Positions 1 to 10,361 are shown, counted from the first letter of the stretch. The stretch is DNA of 64,000 nt from Actinacidiphila sp. DG2A-62 (GCF_035825295.1 NZ_JAYMGI010000002.1:4946501-5010500), one strand, 5' to 3'. The notes: generated by a model not told the origin, from the sequence alone. Made by a program: numbers and translations.

Positions 1-55
1 CATTGTGGTAGACCTTCACCGCGCACAAGGCGCCAGAAACCGTCAGGAGGTCATC

Positions 56-343
56 GTGAAGGCACTAAAAGCAGCGCGTGAAGTGCGCGGACTGACAGGC
101 GAAGAACTCCTCGGCCTGCCGGCGGTCATCGACCTCGACACCGCGAACCGTGCATTGATGATCGGCCGATCTACCGGGTACGGGCTCGCCAGGCAAGGCG
201 ACTACCCGGTCAGGGTGCTCCGCCTGGGAAACGCCTACCGGGTCGTGACGGCTGACCTGCTGAAGTTGCTCGGGCTAGAGCGTCAGCCGGCGGTCGCCAG
301 CCGAACTGACGACGTCGGGAGCGAGCACGGCCTGTGTGCCTGA
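56..343 (+). CDS. small excisionase-like HTH DNA-binding protein
   Basis: Encodes 95 residues. The GTG at 56 is chosen because AGGAGG lies at 45-50, five bases upstream; an upstream ATG-like opening near 5 has no such site. The C-terminal half contains a run reading STGYGLARQGDYPVRVLRLG followed by a YRVV strand and a short helix. This layout is typical of the winged-helix/MerR-like DNA-binding proteins that act as excisionases or small regulators in actinobacterial integrative elements. No integrase is visible beside it in this window, so the excisionase role is inferred from the fold pattern only. The start of the window cuts off its upstream neighbour. Confidence 0.65.
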   Translation: MKALKAAREVRGLTGEELLGLPAVIDLDTANRALMIGRSTGYGLARQGDYPVRVLRLGNAYRVVTADLLKLLGLERQPAVASRTDDVGSEHGLCA

Positions 344-479
344 CGGAGGAGAACGTCGCCGATCGCCACAGGGGGGAGCCGGTAGGGTGGACGGCGAGAT
401 CACTGTCCGACACAGAAGGCTGCGCGCTGTGACCGCTGCTGCTGGTGTGGCCCCCGCTGCGGATACTTCGGACTTCTAG

Positions 480-770
480 TCACCAGGCCATTCCGCTGAT
501 CTCGTCCACGATGCGGTAGGGGGTGACCCTGTCGTCGAGCTTGCGGACGTCGTTCCGGAGGCTCTCGGTCAGCAGGTAGCCCGCTTCGCAGAAGCGGTCG
601 GTCCGGGCGCTGGCCCCGTTCGCGCAGGTGTCGCCGCAGCCGTCGCCGGTCGAGCACTGGAGCTTGCCGAACGGGTGCGCGGCGAGCACGACCTTCACGT
701 CCAGCGGCGCGAAGTCCTCGTCGTCCAGGTCGGTGAACCCGGGTGCCGTGGTCAGGGTGGTGCCGGTCAT
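480..770 (-). CDS. FxLD-type lanthipeptide precursor B, chimeric C-terminus
   Basis: Encodes 96 residues. The ATG at 770 is preceded by GGAAGG. The N-terminal half looks like a RiPP leader (DEDFAPLDVKVV, close to the FxLD leader motif), and is followed by a Ser/Thr/Cys-rich core, CSTGDGCGDTCANG, closely resembling the core of precursor A at 9973-10158. The frame does not stop after the core. It continues for about 40 residues (RTDRFCEAGYLL, VRKLDDRVTPY) that match part of the unrelated protein at 13361-13732. The natural precursor probably ended shortly after the core, and recombination fused it to a gene fragment. It is the last gene of the minus-strand cluster, 50 bp after methyltransferase 1. 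Whether the fused product can still be processed is unknown. Confidence 0.75.
   Translation of the reverse strand: MTGTTLTTAPGFTDLDDEDFAPLDVKVVLAAHPFGKLQCSTGDGCGDTCANGASARTDRFCEAGYLLTESLRNDVRKLDDRVTPYRIVDEISGMAW
497..606. repeat. imperfect direct repeat, copy 1 (cluster flank)
   Basis: About 110 bp that align with 13585-13697 in the same orientation, differing by roughly a dozen substitutions and one 3-bp indel; stretches such as GGGGGTGACCCTGTCGTCGA are identical. Both copies encode the same protein segment. Here it forms the unexpected tail of precursor B. The repeats bracket about 13 kb containing the whole lanthipeptide cluster. Confidence 0.85.
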
Positions 771-820
771 GGTGATGTCCTTCCGTCGGGTCGAGGCAGT
801 ACGGGAGTTCCGGCCTGCGA

Positions 821-2051
821 TTACTGCTGTGCGGTCGGCCAGGACAGGGAGATCCGGGTGTGGGTCTTGTCGATGATCCGGTCGCCGGGGATCTGGTCGT
901 CGGGGGTGCCGGCGGGGTGGACGCGGATGATCGGGCTGGGGCCGCCGCGGTGGGTGTCGGCCCAGTCGTGGAGGTGGCCGGTGAGGATCTGGGCGAAGGC
1001 GGCGGCGTCGGGGCCGAGGGCGTGGACGCCGTATTCGACGTGCTGGTTGTCCTGCGTGCGGCGGGTGGTGAGGTAGGCGAAGGTGGTGCCGGTGTCGTTC
1101 ACAGCGGCCAGGGAGAAGCTCTTGTTGGCCGGGGCGACGATGCCGGTGTCCAGGTCGGGGTCGACGGCCATGGTGCAGAAGCCGGGCAGGGCGATGGCCA
1201 GGTGCATCTGGAGGGTGTCCAGCAGCTCGCTGAGGCCGACGGTCACGCCGGTCCACGTCTCGTGGCGGGGGTGGGTGACGGCGTTGTCGAGCAGGCGGGG
1301 ATCGGTGGGCAGGCCGTCGTCGAAGCGCAGTCCGATCTCCGGGGTGCCGTTGACCAGGAGCAGGTCCTCGTGGTGTGCGGTGGAGCCCTGCATGGGAACG
1401 AAAGCAGATCTTCGCCGATTCGCTCTCCAGGTGGTCGCCGGCGCGGGTGAAGGCGATGGAGCGGGTCAGGCCGCGCATCCGCAGCGGCACGACGATGCGG
1501 CCGGCGGGGGTGAGCTGGTCGGTCCAGGCGGGCGGGATGTCCCAGGCGCCGGCGGTCACCATGACCACGTCGACCGTGCCCAGGCCGGGGATCGCCTCGG
1601 CGGCGTCGGCGGTGACGACGGTGACCCGGCCGTACCCGTGCTCGTCCAGCAGGCGGCGGGCGCGGTCGGTGACGGCGGGGTCGATGTCCACGGTGGTGAC
1701 CTGGCCCTGGGGGCCGGTGAGTTCGGCGAGGTAGGCGGCGTTGAGGCCGCCCGAGCCGATCTCCAGCACCCGCATCCCGGGGCAGAGGCGGGCCTGCTCC
1801 AGCATCAGGGCCTGGATCTGCGGCGCGGACACCGAGCTGAGCTGCACACCGTGCTCGTCGGTCTTGGTGATCACCGCCGCGAACGGGTTGTACGCCTCCT
1901 GCACGCTCGCCTCGGGCGCGAACTCATGGCGCGGAACCCTACGCATCACCGCTTCGACCTCGCGGGAGGTGATCCAGCCCCGGTCGCGCAGGGTGTCGAC
2001 GGCGTTGTTGCGCAGGCGGGTGGCGTCGTCGGGTTCGACGGTGGTCGTCAT
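821..2051 (-). pseudogene. FxLD-system PCMT-like methyltransferase 1, frameshifted
   Basis: About 410 codons. The ATG at 2051 follows AAAGG. The N-terminal part is a protein-L-isoaspartate methyltransferase (PCMT)-like SAM domain: VPRHEFAPEA near residue 40, SAM motif I VLEIGSGGLNAAY near 100, VTTVDIDP after it. The C-terminal part carries the extra domain seen in FxLD-system methyltransferases. The two parts are in different frames, joined near 1400; comparison with the two paralogues in the cluster suggests loss of two bases (or gain of one). Such enzymes are expected to methylate an Asp carboxylate of the modified precursor. Located between methyltransferase 2 and precursor B. Confidence 0.8.
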
Positions 2052-2235
2052 GAAAGCGGTGCCTTTCGTTGGGCGGTGGTGAGGAGACACGCAGGTCGGC
2101 GGGACCAGCCTGAGTGCCCGGGCTGACGAGGTCGACGAGCGCCCCTACGCGGTCGGGGAGCGGCAGGCAAGCGGGGCGGAATCGGGCGACGAGCGGGAAC
2201 CGCCGGACAGTCCGGCCCTCAGGTCCGGACGCGGG

Positions 2236-3475
2236 TCACCGCCAGTGGACAACGATGCGGTTCAGCGGGGTGTCGATGGCGAAGAGGCCGGGCCGCTGCT
2301 CGCTCGCGGGTGCGTCGAGTCGCTGGATCTCGAAGGATGCCTCACGGCCCCGGTGGTCGCGGTCCCACGTGCGGATCGCGTCGGCGACCTGCGCGGCCAG
2401 TTCGTCGGCGCCGGGGCCGTGGCCGATGACGCCGAACTCCCAGAGCTTGCCGCCCTCGGGCCTGGTCTTGTCCAGCGGGCGGCGGGCGAGGTAGGTGAGG
2501 GCGCCGTTGTCGACGGCCGCGGTGGAGGAGGGGTAGGGGTCGTCGGTGAGCAGCGTGCCTTTGGCCGCGGTGGGGAACAGCATCCGGAACAGGCCGCTGG
2601 GCAGGGAGCAGGAGACGAACAGCTCCATCCACTCCGGCGACTCCATGGCCCGGACGGTCATGCCCGTCCACTCCTCGGTGCGCGGCTGGTCCAGCACGCC
2701 GGCCAGGGCTTCGGCGTCGATGGGCTGTCCTGCGAGGCCTGGAGTCGCACGGTGCCGTCGGTGCTGAGGGGGATGACGCGGCGGTCGTCGTCGGCGATGC
2801 CCCTGCGCAGCGGCATGAAGGTGTTCACCTTGCTGCTGATGCTGGTCCAGCGGCCGTGGCGCTGTTCGTAGGCGATGGAGCGCGACACGCTTCCCTTGAG
2901 GCGCTGGGGGACGACGAGCCGTCCGCCGGGGGCGAGTTGCTCCATCCAGGCGTGGGGGACGCCGTGGGCGCCGACGGTGGCGATGATCCGGTCGTACGGT
3001 GCGCCCTCGGCGTGACCGAGCGCTCCGTCGCGGTCAGGGCCTGCACGTTGGTGAATCCGGCGGTGGCCAGGTGGGTGCGGGCTCCTTCCACGAGGTCGTC
3101 GACGTCGATGGTGGTGACGTGGCCCCTGTCGCCGACGAGGTGGGCGAGGAGGGCGGCGTTGTCGCCGGTGCCGGCGCCCAGTTCGAGGATGCGTTCGCCA
3201 GGCTGCGCGTCGAGCTGGTCGAGCATGAGGGCGACGATGCTGGGTTGGGACGCGCAGGAGATCGATGTGCCGTCGGTGTCGTACTTGATGCTGACCGGGC
3301 TGTTGGCGTAGGCGTCCTGGAGGGAGGCGTCGGGCACGAACAGGTGGCGGGGGACGGTCCGCAGCGCGGCCTCGACCGCGGAGGTGCCGACGTGTCCGGC
3401 CGCGGTGAGCTCGTCGGCCAGCTGGTGGCGCAGAGCGGTGGCCTCGTCGAGGTCTGTGGCGGGGGGTGTGGTCAC
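2236..3475 (-). pseudogene. FxLD-system PCMT-like methyltransferase 2, two frameshifts
   Basis: About 413 codons from the GTG at 3475. PCMT-like core: VPRHLFVPDASLQDAY, SAM motif ILELGAGTGDNAALL, VTTIDVDD. Two breaks separate three open segments. Near 3016 a GG run would need a third G to restore GHAEGAPYDRII. Near 2722 a CCC run would need a fourth C to restore PIDAEALAGVLDQ. With both restored the protein aligns end to end with methyltransferases 1 and 3, including the C-terminal FGVIGHGPGADELA segment. Same predicted role as its paralogues: carboxyl methylation of the lanthipeptide. Confidence 0.8.
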
Positions 3476-3575
3476 GTGCGGGCCTTTCGGTCGGACGGGT
3501 TATAGCTGGTCGGGGACGGTGGGTGCGGTGGGGTGGGGATGGTCGGGCGGGCCGGGTTGCGGCGTGCTCGATCGC

Positions 3576-4694
3576 TCACCTGGCCTGGGCTTCGTCGTGG
3601 TCCCGCAGGAGGCGTTTCAGCGCGGCTTCACCGAGGACGACGGACTCGGACAGGGCTTGCCGGTGGCGTGCGGACAGGGTGCCGGCGCCGAGACCGGCCG
3701 CCTCGACCACCGAGCCGAGCGTTCCTGCCTGCTCGGCGCTGAGGAGTGCCCGGGCGTGCGGGTGGTTCAGCACCTCACGTGCGGCGTGGGCGTCGAGACG
3801 GGCCGCGTCGGCTAGGGCTTCACCGAGCGCCCTCGGCCGGCACCTGCTGCTGCCGAGTTCCAGGGCGGCCAGGCCGGCACGCGTCTGGAACACGGCGGTC
3901 GACGGCTCGGGGTCGGTGAGGAGTGCGGCAGCCGCGCGCCGGGCTTGGTCGAGTTCGGCGCGGGGAAGCGGTGCCTGGGCTGGTCGGCAGTGGGCGCGCA
4001 GGAGTTGGGCGACGAGGGTCTCCCAGAGCTCGGTGGGCCGTGTGGCGTCGATGAGGTCGCGAGCTTGCTCGTCCAGCCCCTGTTCCATGAGGGCCATGAT
4101 CTTGATCTGTCTGCCGTCGAGAAGGCGGTTGCCGATGCCGTGGTGCTGGGCCATGGCGTCGGCCGCTGCCGTCCACCGGCCGATGCGGGCAAGGGCGCGG
4201 GCGCCGTCCACGAGCAGCGTGATGTAGAGCTCCTGGCACACCGTGCGCTGGTCCTCGTCCGTGCCGGTCAGAAGCGACAGGTCGACGGTGCGGCCGTCGA
4301 TCGTCGTCTTTTCCCGGTGCCGCGCGGCGTGGTTGAGGCGGGCCAGCAGGTCGTAGGCGGCCTCGCCCCGGCCGTTGCGGGTCAGCAGCCGGGAGAGGTT
4401 GACCAGTGGCATCAGCGACATGACGGCGGTTCGCCCGCCCAGGCGTCCGGCGTCGGCGAAGACCCGGTGCTGGCGCCAGCACAGATCGGCGGCCATGTCG
4501 GGCAGGCCGATGTCGGAGGCGATGAGCGCGGCGTAGTTGAGGACTCCGCAGGTGCGGGCCACCAGGTCGTGATGGCCCGCGCTTGCGGGCGCGAAGTTCA
4601 GGCCGGTGAGGTGGTCGATGCGTTCTCCCAGGGGGAGCGCGGGCGCCTTGGCGCGGCGGACCAGGGGGATGCGGCCGGCTGTCGCGGGGATCAA
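3576..4694 (-). CDS. helical-repeat protein of the lanthipeptide cluster, function unknown
   Basis: Encodes 372 residues starting at TTG 4694, only 4 bp after the preceding methyltransferase stop, so it is probably translationally coupled. The sequence is rich in Ala, Leu and Arg and mostly helical, with paired-helix segments resembling TPR-like repeats (for example AADLCWRQHRVFADAGR, ALARIGRWTAAADAMAQHHG). No catalytic motif is seen. It shares the style of the C-terminal regions of actinobacterial XRE-TPR regulators but lacks an N-terminal HTH. It lies between two methyltransferase genes in the same operon and could be a scaffold or regulator; that is inference from position. Confidence 0.7.
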   Translation of the reverse strand: MIPATAGRIPLVRRAKAPALPLGERIDHLTGLNFAPASAGHHDLVARTCGVLNYAALIASDIGLPDMAADLCWRQHRVFADAGRLGGRTAVMSLMPLVNLSRLLTRNGRGEAAYDLLARLNHAARHREKTTIDGRTVDLSLLTGTDEDQRTVCQELYITLLVDGARALARIGRWTAAADAMAQHHGIGNRLLDGRQIKIMALMEQGLDEQARDLIDATRPTELWETLVAQLLRAHCRPAQAPLPRAELDQARRAAAALLTDPEPSTAVFQTRAGLAALELGSSRCRPRALGEALADAARLDAHAAREVLNHPHARALLSAEQAGTLGSVVEAAGLGAGTLSARHRQALSESVVLGEAALKRLLRDHDEAQAR

Positions 4695-4698
4695 CGCT

Positions 4699-6742
4699 TC
4701 AGCCCTTGCGCGCCCGGTCGACGACGAGTCGGCTGTAGGGCTTGTCGATGACGAAGCGGGGATCGTCCGCCGCCAGCCGGTCGCGGCAGTCGGCGACGGC
4801 CATCCGGAAGCCCGGTTCGGGGGCGTCGTTGCCGCCGCCGGCGTCCCAGGCGCGGATCTCGCTCACAACATGCTCGGCGAGATCGGCACCTGCCTCGCCG
4901 TGGCCGATCACGCCGATCTCCCAGTAGCGGCCGCGCTCGTCCGCACCCTCACGTACGGTCAGGTACGCCAGCGACCCGCCGTCGAGGGCCGCCATCGAGC
5001 CCCAGCCGAAATGCGGGGTGAACCCGGGGCGCTTCCCCGGCAGGCGGGACAGGCCGTTGGGCAGCACGCAGGCCAGGTACAGGTACAGCCACTCCCACGC
5101 CGAGCCCTGCCGGAACTTCACTCCGGTGTAGATCTTGGTCTGTTGCCGGTCGAGGACGGTGCAGCGCGTCGCGGTCGATGTCCTGTTCGCTGAACGTCTC
5201 CAGGCGGGCGTTGCCCTCTCCGGCCAGCGGCACGACGGTGTACACGTCGTCGCAGACGCCCTTGCGCAGGGGAATGAAGGTGGCCATCTCGCAGGAGACG
5301 GTCTTCCACGTGTCGCCGTCGCGTTCGAAGGCGAACGAGCGGGAGATGCTGCCGCGGACGCGCATCGGAAGGACCAGGCGCCCGCCGGCCGCAAGCTGAT
5401 CGAGGACGTTCACAGGGACGTCGCCGGCGCCGACGGTGAAGATGATCCGGTCATAGGGGGCGTGCTCGGGCAGTCCTTCCGCGCCGTCGGCCACCACTGC
5501 GGTGGCGTTGCCGACGCCGGCGTCGGCGAGGTGCTTGTCCGCGCCCGCGACGAGGTCCTCGTCGACGTCGAGGGTCCACACCTGTCCGCCGGGGGAGACG
5601 ATCTTGCCGAGGAGGGCGGCGTTGTAACCGGTGGCGGCACCGGCTTCGAGGACCTTGTGGCCGGCCGCGGCGCCGAGCTGTTCGAGCTGGGTGGCGACGA
5701 TGGAGGGCGCGGAGATGCAGGAGATCATCTCCCCGTGCTCGTCGTGCTTGATCGCAACCGCGTCCTCCTTGTACGCGGAGTCAAGGTCGGCACCGGGAAG
5801 GAAAGCGTGCCGGTCGGTGGTGCGGAAGGCGTTGATGGCCGCCTGGGTGCGCAGGTGGCCGCTGTCGACGAGGCGCTGGGCGAGGGCTTCGCTCAGCCGG
5901 GTGGTGTCGGTCACGGGTGTCACGGTGGTCTCCGTTCGGGGGAGGCTTGGGTCCTCCCGGTCGGACTTGCGGGCGGACACGTCCGCTCCTTCTCCGGTGG
6001 AGAAGGCGACGTGACGGCCGAGCCACGCGGTGGCCGCCTGCACGTCGGCGGGCACGCCCGCGCGGTTGAACGCGAAGATCGCATGGTGGGCGAGGACGCC
6101 CCGGATTCCGCGTGTGAGTCGGCCGTCAGCGGCGAGCCGGTGCAGGCGGCGGCCGGCGTCCTCGAACGCGGCGACGCGCTCGACCCAACCGGCTTCGGCG
6201 TCGGGGCGCAGGGCGGCGTCGGCGTTCATCAGCCGGCGCATCGCCGAAGCGGCTTGCTCCAGCGGGTGCCCCTTGGGCGCAGTGACGGGAGGCCGGAGGG
6301 CTGCCCATCGGGCGTAGACGTCGCCGGCTTCGAACGGGTCAAGACCGGCGGCGCGGATCATCGCGGACAGCAGCATCACGCCGCGCTCGCGGGCGCCGGG
6401 GGCGCCGGTCTCGGCGAGGGCGGCCGGGCTGTCGGCGCAGAACACGTCGTGCGCGACGTCCATGCCCTCGGGGCCGCCGAAGGCAAGGGTCTCCGGTTCG
6501 TAGATCCCGCCCGTCCAGCCGGTGATCACACGGTCGGCGACGAGCTGGTCCAGCAGGTCGGCGGCGGGCTGCGGGGTACGCAGGCGCACCCCGGCGTCCT
6601 TGCGCAGGAAGTGGAAGCGGCGCCCGGCCAGCGCGGTCGCCAGGGCCCGGGCCGCATCGGTGTGCGAGTCGGGGAAGACCACGGAGGCGTGCCACCAGGA
6701 CCTGTCCCGAGGGAGCGGCAGGTTCTCGTCGTCGAAGCTCAT
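4699..6742 (-). pseudogene. LanB elimination domain fused to FxLD methyltransferase 3, frameshifted
   Basis: About 681 codons from ATG 6742. Residues about 1-270 resemble the thiopeptide-type/SpaB C-terminal domain (SWWHASVVFP, RRFHFLRK, VITGWTGGIYEPE), which catalyses glutamate elimination in split LanB dehydratases. Residues about 275 onward are a PCMT-like methyltransferase (FLPGADLDSAYKEDAVAIKH, SAM motif VLEAGAATGYNAALLGK) with the FxLD-system C-terminal extension. The frame breaks near 5165; the last 150 residues (LDRQQTKIYTGVKF to the end) continue in another frame. The fusion puts dehydration and carboxyl methylation on one polypeptide, partnering the LanB protein at 7846-9881. Confidence 0.8.
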
Positions 6743-6778
6743 GGGCAGGGATTTCCTTGTGGGGCGGCGGGGAAGGGG

Positions 6779-7849
6779 TCAGGTGAGCAGGAGGACGCGG
6801 GTCCAGCCGGTGGCGTCTGTGGCGTTCAGGGCGAGTTGCGCGCCGGCACGGCCCTCCATGACGCCGCGTTTGGTCAGGTGCTCCCAGTCGGCGGCCAACC
6901 TCCGGTGCAGGTCTTGCACGATCGGGGCGAAACGCTGGGGTGCGGGGCTGTCGGCGGCGACCGCGCGGGTCAGGACGAGCAGACCGGCCCAGCCGTGGCA
7001 GAGGGTCGAGTCGGTGATGCGGGCGAGGCACAGCGGGTCGGTCAGGATGGCCTCGACGGTGTCCTCGGCTGCCTGGCGCCGGGCGGGGTCGTCGAGGGCG
7101 AGCGCGGCGAGTTGCTGGGCACGCGCGGTACCGGGCCGGCCGTAGCACCAAGAGGGGCGGGTCGGTTCCGAGACGGGCGCTTGCTCCGCGCCCAGGTGAG
7201 CTGCGGTGGACCAGTAGCGGGTGCCGTGCCGGTCGAGCCAGGTCGCGAACGCGCCCACGGCTTCCTCCTGGCCGGGTACGCTGACGCCTTCCCGCAGGGC
7301 GAGGGAGAGGATGGCCAGGGGCCCGGCGATGCCATGGGCCATGCCGTTGTTGCCGTGCCCGCCGGCCATCTCCTTCCCGTCCGGGCCGACCGGCGACCAC
7401 CACCCGGGCAGTATCCGGCCGTGGTTGCGGGCGGGGTGGGCGAGCGAGACGAGGCAGGCGAGCACGTCGGGCAGCCGGGGTGCTTTCGGGCGGCGGGTCA
7501 GCAGCAGCGCGGCGAGCCCGGTCAGGCCGCGGACGAGGTCCCATTCGGCGAGGTGGGGCAGGGCGCCGGACGCCTGGCGGCGGTGGGCGGCAGCCAGCCG
7601 GGCGTCCACGACGCGGTCGACGGCCGTGCGGATGTCGTCGCCGGCTCCGTGAGCGCGGGCCAGGACGAACTCCAGGGCGGGTGCGCCGTGAAACAGGCTG
7701 GCGTTGGTCCCGGTGCTCACCCCGCCGGCGGTGGCCTGGGTGAGGTGGCGGCGGGCGGTGGGCAGGTCACGGCGCTCGATGTCGAGCAGGGCCATTCCCA
7801 GGGCGCCCTCGGACAGGTCCTGTGTGCGGGGCACGGTCGTCGTGGTCAT
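6779..7849 (-). CDS. LanC-like lanthionine cyclase
   Basis: Encodes 356 residues, the usual size for stand-alone LanC. LanC enzymes add Cys thiols to dehydro-residues to form lanthionine rings, using a zinc ion. The expected zinc ligands are visible: Cys235 in PSWCYGRPG and Cys284-His285 in LCHGWAG, together with the Gly-rich repeats GGHGNNGMAHGIAG near 165. The ATG at 7849 overlaps the LanB stop (ATGA). It is intact, unlike the surrounding modification genes. The presence of LanC supports thioether ring formation rather than a linear dehydrated product. Confidence 0.9.
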   Translation of the reverse strand: MTTTTVPRTQDLSEGALGMALLDIERRDLPTARRHLTQATAGGVSTGTNASLFHGAPALEFVLARAHGAGDDIRTAVDRVVDARLAAAHRRQASGALPHLAEWDLVRGLTGLAALLLTRRPKAPRLPDVLACLVSLAHPARNHGRILPGWWSPVGPDGKEMAGGHGNNGMAHGIAGPLAILSLALREGVSVPGQEEAVGAFATWLDRHGTRYWSTAAHLGAEQAPVSEPTRPSWCYGRPGTARAQQLAALALDDPARRQAAEDTVEAILTDPLCLARITDSTLCHGWAGLLVLTRAVAADSPAPQRFAPIVQDLHRRLAADWEHLTKRGVMEGRAGAQLALNATDATGWTRVLLLT

Positions 7850-9881
7850 GAGCGCCTGGCCAGGGGGATGACGATGCTGTGGGCCCGGCCGCCGATCCAC
7901 CCGTCGGCACCGGGCGGGGGTGCGTCGTGCAAGGTGGCGATGCCGAAGGGGCTGGCGTCCAGATGCGCGCGTAACAGGTCCAGGTCGATGTCGCGGGTCA
8001 GGACGAGGGGAAGGTGCTGGTCGTCCTCGGCGAGCAGGACCCGGTCCGGCACACCGGACCGGGCGCGCCAGGCGTGGAGGTGCTCCGCCCACTGGTGGAG
8101 TGGGGCGGTGCGGGCGGGCAGGATGCGGCGGTGGATCCTCCACCGGGCGGCGGTGAGGATCGTGCGCCGGTAGGTGAGGGCCGGGGTGAAGGGCAGGGCC
8201 CAGGCGGCGCCCCAGTCGAACCAGGTCACTTGCGGGGACGCGGCCCTGCTGATCTCGCTGAGGAAGCGCGCCATCGGCGGGGTGTAGTTGTTCCACTGGA
8301 AGTTGATGGCGGTGGGTGCCAGCAGTTCCAGAGGCTTGCCCGTCGCGGACTCCACCAGCTGCGGGCGGCCTTCGGTGACGGTCACCGCCAGGTCGCGGGG
8401 GAAGAGGACGTGCGGGTCGGGGTGCCGGAATTCGCCGACGCTGACGACGCGGGGCAGGGCCTGCGGTGCGCGGGTGAGCAGGTCGGCCGGCACACGTCCG
8501 GCGTGGAAGGAGAGCTGCACGAGTTCCGCCTCCGGATCGACCGTAGGCAGGTTCGCGTACGTCGCTGCGACGCCGGGGAACAGGTGCCAGAACCGGCCTG
8601 TCATCGATCCGGCCGAGCGGGAGACGGTCAGCACGCGCAGCCGGAAGTCCCCCGGTCCAGAGCCGGGACACAGGAGGAGTGGACCTGCACCGCCAGTTCG
8701 AGGTGGGGCGCCAGGCCGTAGGGCTTGTCGCCTGCTGCTTCGAGCTCCTCGATCATCGCTCCGGTCATCGCGACAGTGCGGCTGCCTTCGACGCCGGCCG
8801 TGCCGGCAAGCTCCAGCAGCAGGCGGTCACGTCGCGACATCGGCCGGGGCGGTTCGCTCGCCGTGACGAACCCTGCCGGGAAGCCCAATCCTCGGTCGGG
8901 GTCCGTCACCGCCTCCACCGGCACCGTGGCGTTCTCGCCGTAGCGCTCCGAGAACTGCTCGATCCACCGCCGCCAGGCCGGTGTCCCGTTCGGATGGGTG
9001 ACCAGGCGGGCCAGCACGGTCGCCGCGGTCCCCGCTTCGGTCAGCACCTGTCCGGGCAGCCGCACCTCGGCGTCCAGTCGCAGGTCGCATGCGGTCCGCG
9101 GTCCTGTTGTCTGGGGGTGCGCCGCCGGAGGTAGGACGCCGGCGGGGTCGGTGACGGTGGCGGGCGCGCGCAGCGAGGAGCGCAGCAACCGCACGCGCAG
9201 CAGTTCACCCAACAGCCGGTCGAGCGCGGTCCCGCTCATGGCGGGGAACTCCGCGGCCAGCTTGTCGGACAGCTGGTCGTAGCCGATCGGGGACCGCGCC
9301 ACGTCGAGCACGAGGCGCAATGCGGGGCTCAGCGCGAGGCGGAACTCGGCATCACCCTCGGACGGCACGTGGACGTGCCGGTCCCGCCGACGGATCAGGT
9401 TGTTGACGCAGACCTCGGCGTCGGCCATGCGGGAGGCGTCGCTCTCCCAGGCGCTGAGCATCCCGTCGAGCCCGATCGGGTCGGGGCGGGCGACGGCCTG
9501 GTGTTCCCCACCGAAGCGGACAGACGTGGCGTGGCCGAAGCCGAGCGGGGCGACTCCGGCGAACAGGCCGTACGGGATGGAGCGATGGGTGTAGCGGATC
9601 ACGTAACGGGCCGTGGACAGCGCCGCCCGGCGAACCCTGCGCGCCTTCGGTGTGCGGCCGTCGATGATGGCCAGCACCTGGCCCGCCAGGTGAGGGCTCG
9701 CCTGCGACACGGTCCGCCGGAAGTCGCTGTCGGACCACACCGCGCTCAGCCACGACCGCCACTCCTCCACCGGCGCCGTATGCGTCGGCCAGGGCGGCAT
9801 GGCGGGCCCCGTCGTGTGGACCGTGGCGCGCAGCATGGCCTGCCCCGCGCCCCCGTACAAGCTGGGCCGTTGCCGTGTCAT
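7846..9881 (-). pseudogene. LanB-type dehydratase (glutamylation domain), frameshifted
   Basis: About 678 codons from ATG 9881. It resembles the N-terminal domain of class I lanthipeptide dehydratases, which transfers Glu from glutamyl-tRNA to Ser/Thr of the precursor: YVIRYTHRSIPYGLFAG near residue 95, VNNLIRRRDRH near 160, and the later VTWFDWG, INFQWNNYTPPMARFL and VSRSAGSMTGRFW segments. The frame breaks near 8650, inside a five-C run (plus strand). One extra base restores PALDRGDFRLRVLTVSRSAG across the junction. The matching elimination domain is encoded separately at 4699-6742, so this is a split LanB system. It directly follows precursor A. Confidence 0.85.
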
Positions 9882-9972
9882 CAGCGCTCTCCTCCTCTTC
9901 TGCGTCGCGCGGACGGACGGGGTGGGCCGGGCGGGGAGAGTCCCGCCCGGCCCGATGCCAAGGCGGTCCCGC

Positions 9973-10158
9973 CTACGAAGTGGTGCAGGCGCTGGGGCAG
10001 GAGCTGCCGCAGGTGTCGCCCGTGCTGCACATCAGGGTCGTTTCGGTCGCCGGCGTGCCCTCGATGAAGGTGATGTCGAGCCCGAACGGGTCGTTGTCGA
10101 CCTTCACGGGGTCCGCCTGAGCGGGAGCGGTCGGCCTCGTGGCCTGGACGGCGGTCAT
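9973..10158 (-). CDS. FxLD-type lanthipeptide precursor A
   Basis: Encodes 61 residues from ATG 10158, preceded by AGGAGG. The leader contains DPFGLDITF, exactly matching the F-x-L-D motif that names this lanthipeptide family. The C-terminal core CSTGDTCGSSCPSACTTS has four Cys and many Ser/Thr, suitable for several lanthionine rings. The Gly-Asp in CSTGDTC is shared with precursor B and is a plausible target of the PCMT-like methyltransferases. It is the first gene of the operon precursor A-LanB-LanC-fusion-helical protein-methyltransferases-precursor B. The 200-bp gap upstream, before the TauD-like gene, is where a promoter would be expected. Confidence 0.9.
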   Translation of the reverse strand: MTAVQATRPTAPAQADPVKVDNDPFGLDITFIEGTPATETTLMCSTGDTCGSSCPSACTTS

Positions 10159-10361
10159 GCATGCCTCCTGGGGATGGTGAACGGTACGGGCCACCGGAAT
10201 CCGGCCGGACCCCGGAGATTGCGCCCAGACGGCCATGACCGGCGCAGTCACCTGGGCCGTGGCGCCTGGGAGTTGGAGTGCCGCGCAGGCAGGCTGCGGG
10301 GTGGTCTGCGGACGTTTTTCCTGACCGCATCGCAGGTCGCACTTCGACGCGAATGACGTTG

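Noticed and set aside
5135-8173. 1012-codon plus-strand open frame across the RiPP genes
   Set aside because: Antisense to clearly conserved LanC and methyltransferase genes; Gly/Val-rich shadow of high-GC codons.
821-9881. Programmed frameshifting as an explanation of the broken RiPP enzymes
   Set aside because: Shift sites differ in sequence, direction and position among paralogues, with no common slippery motif.
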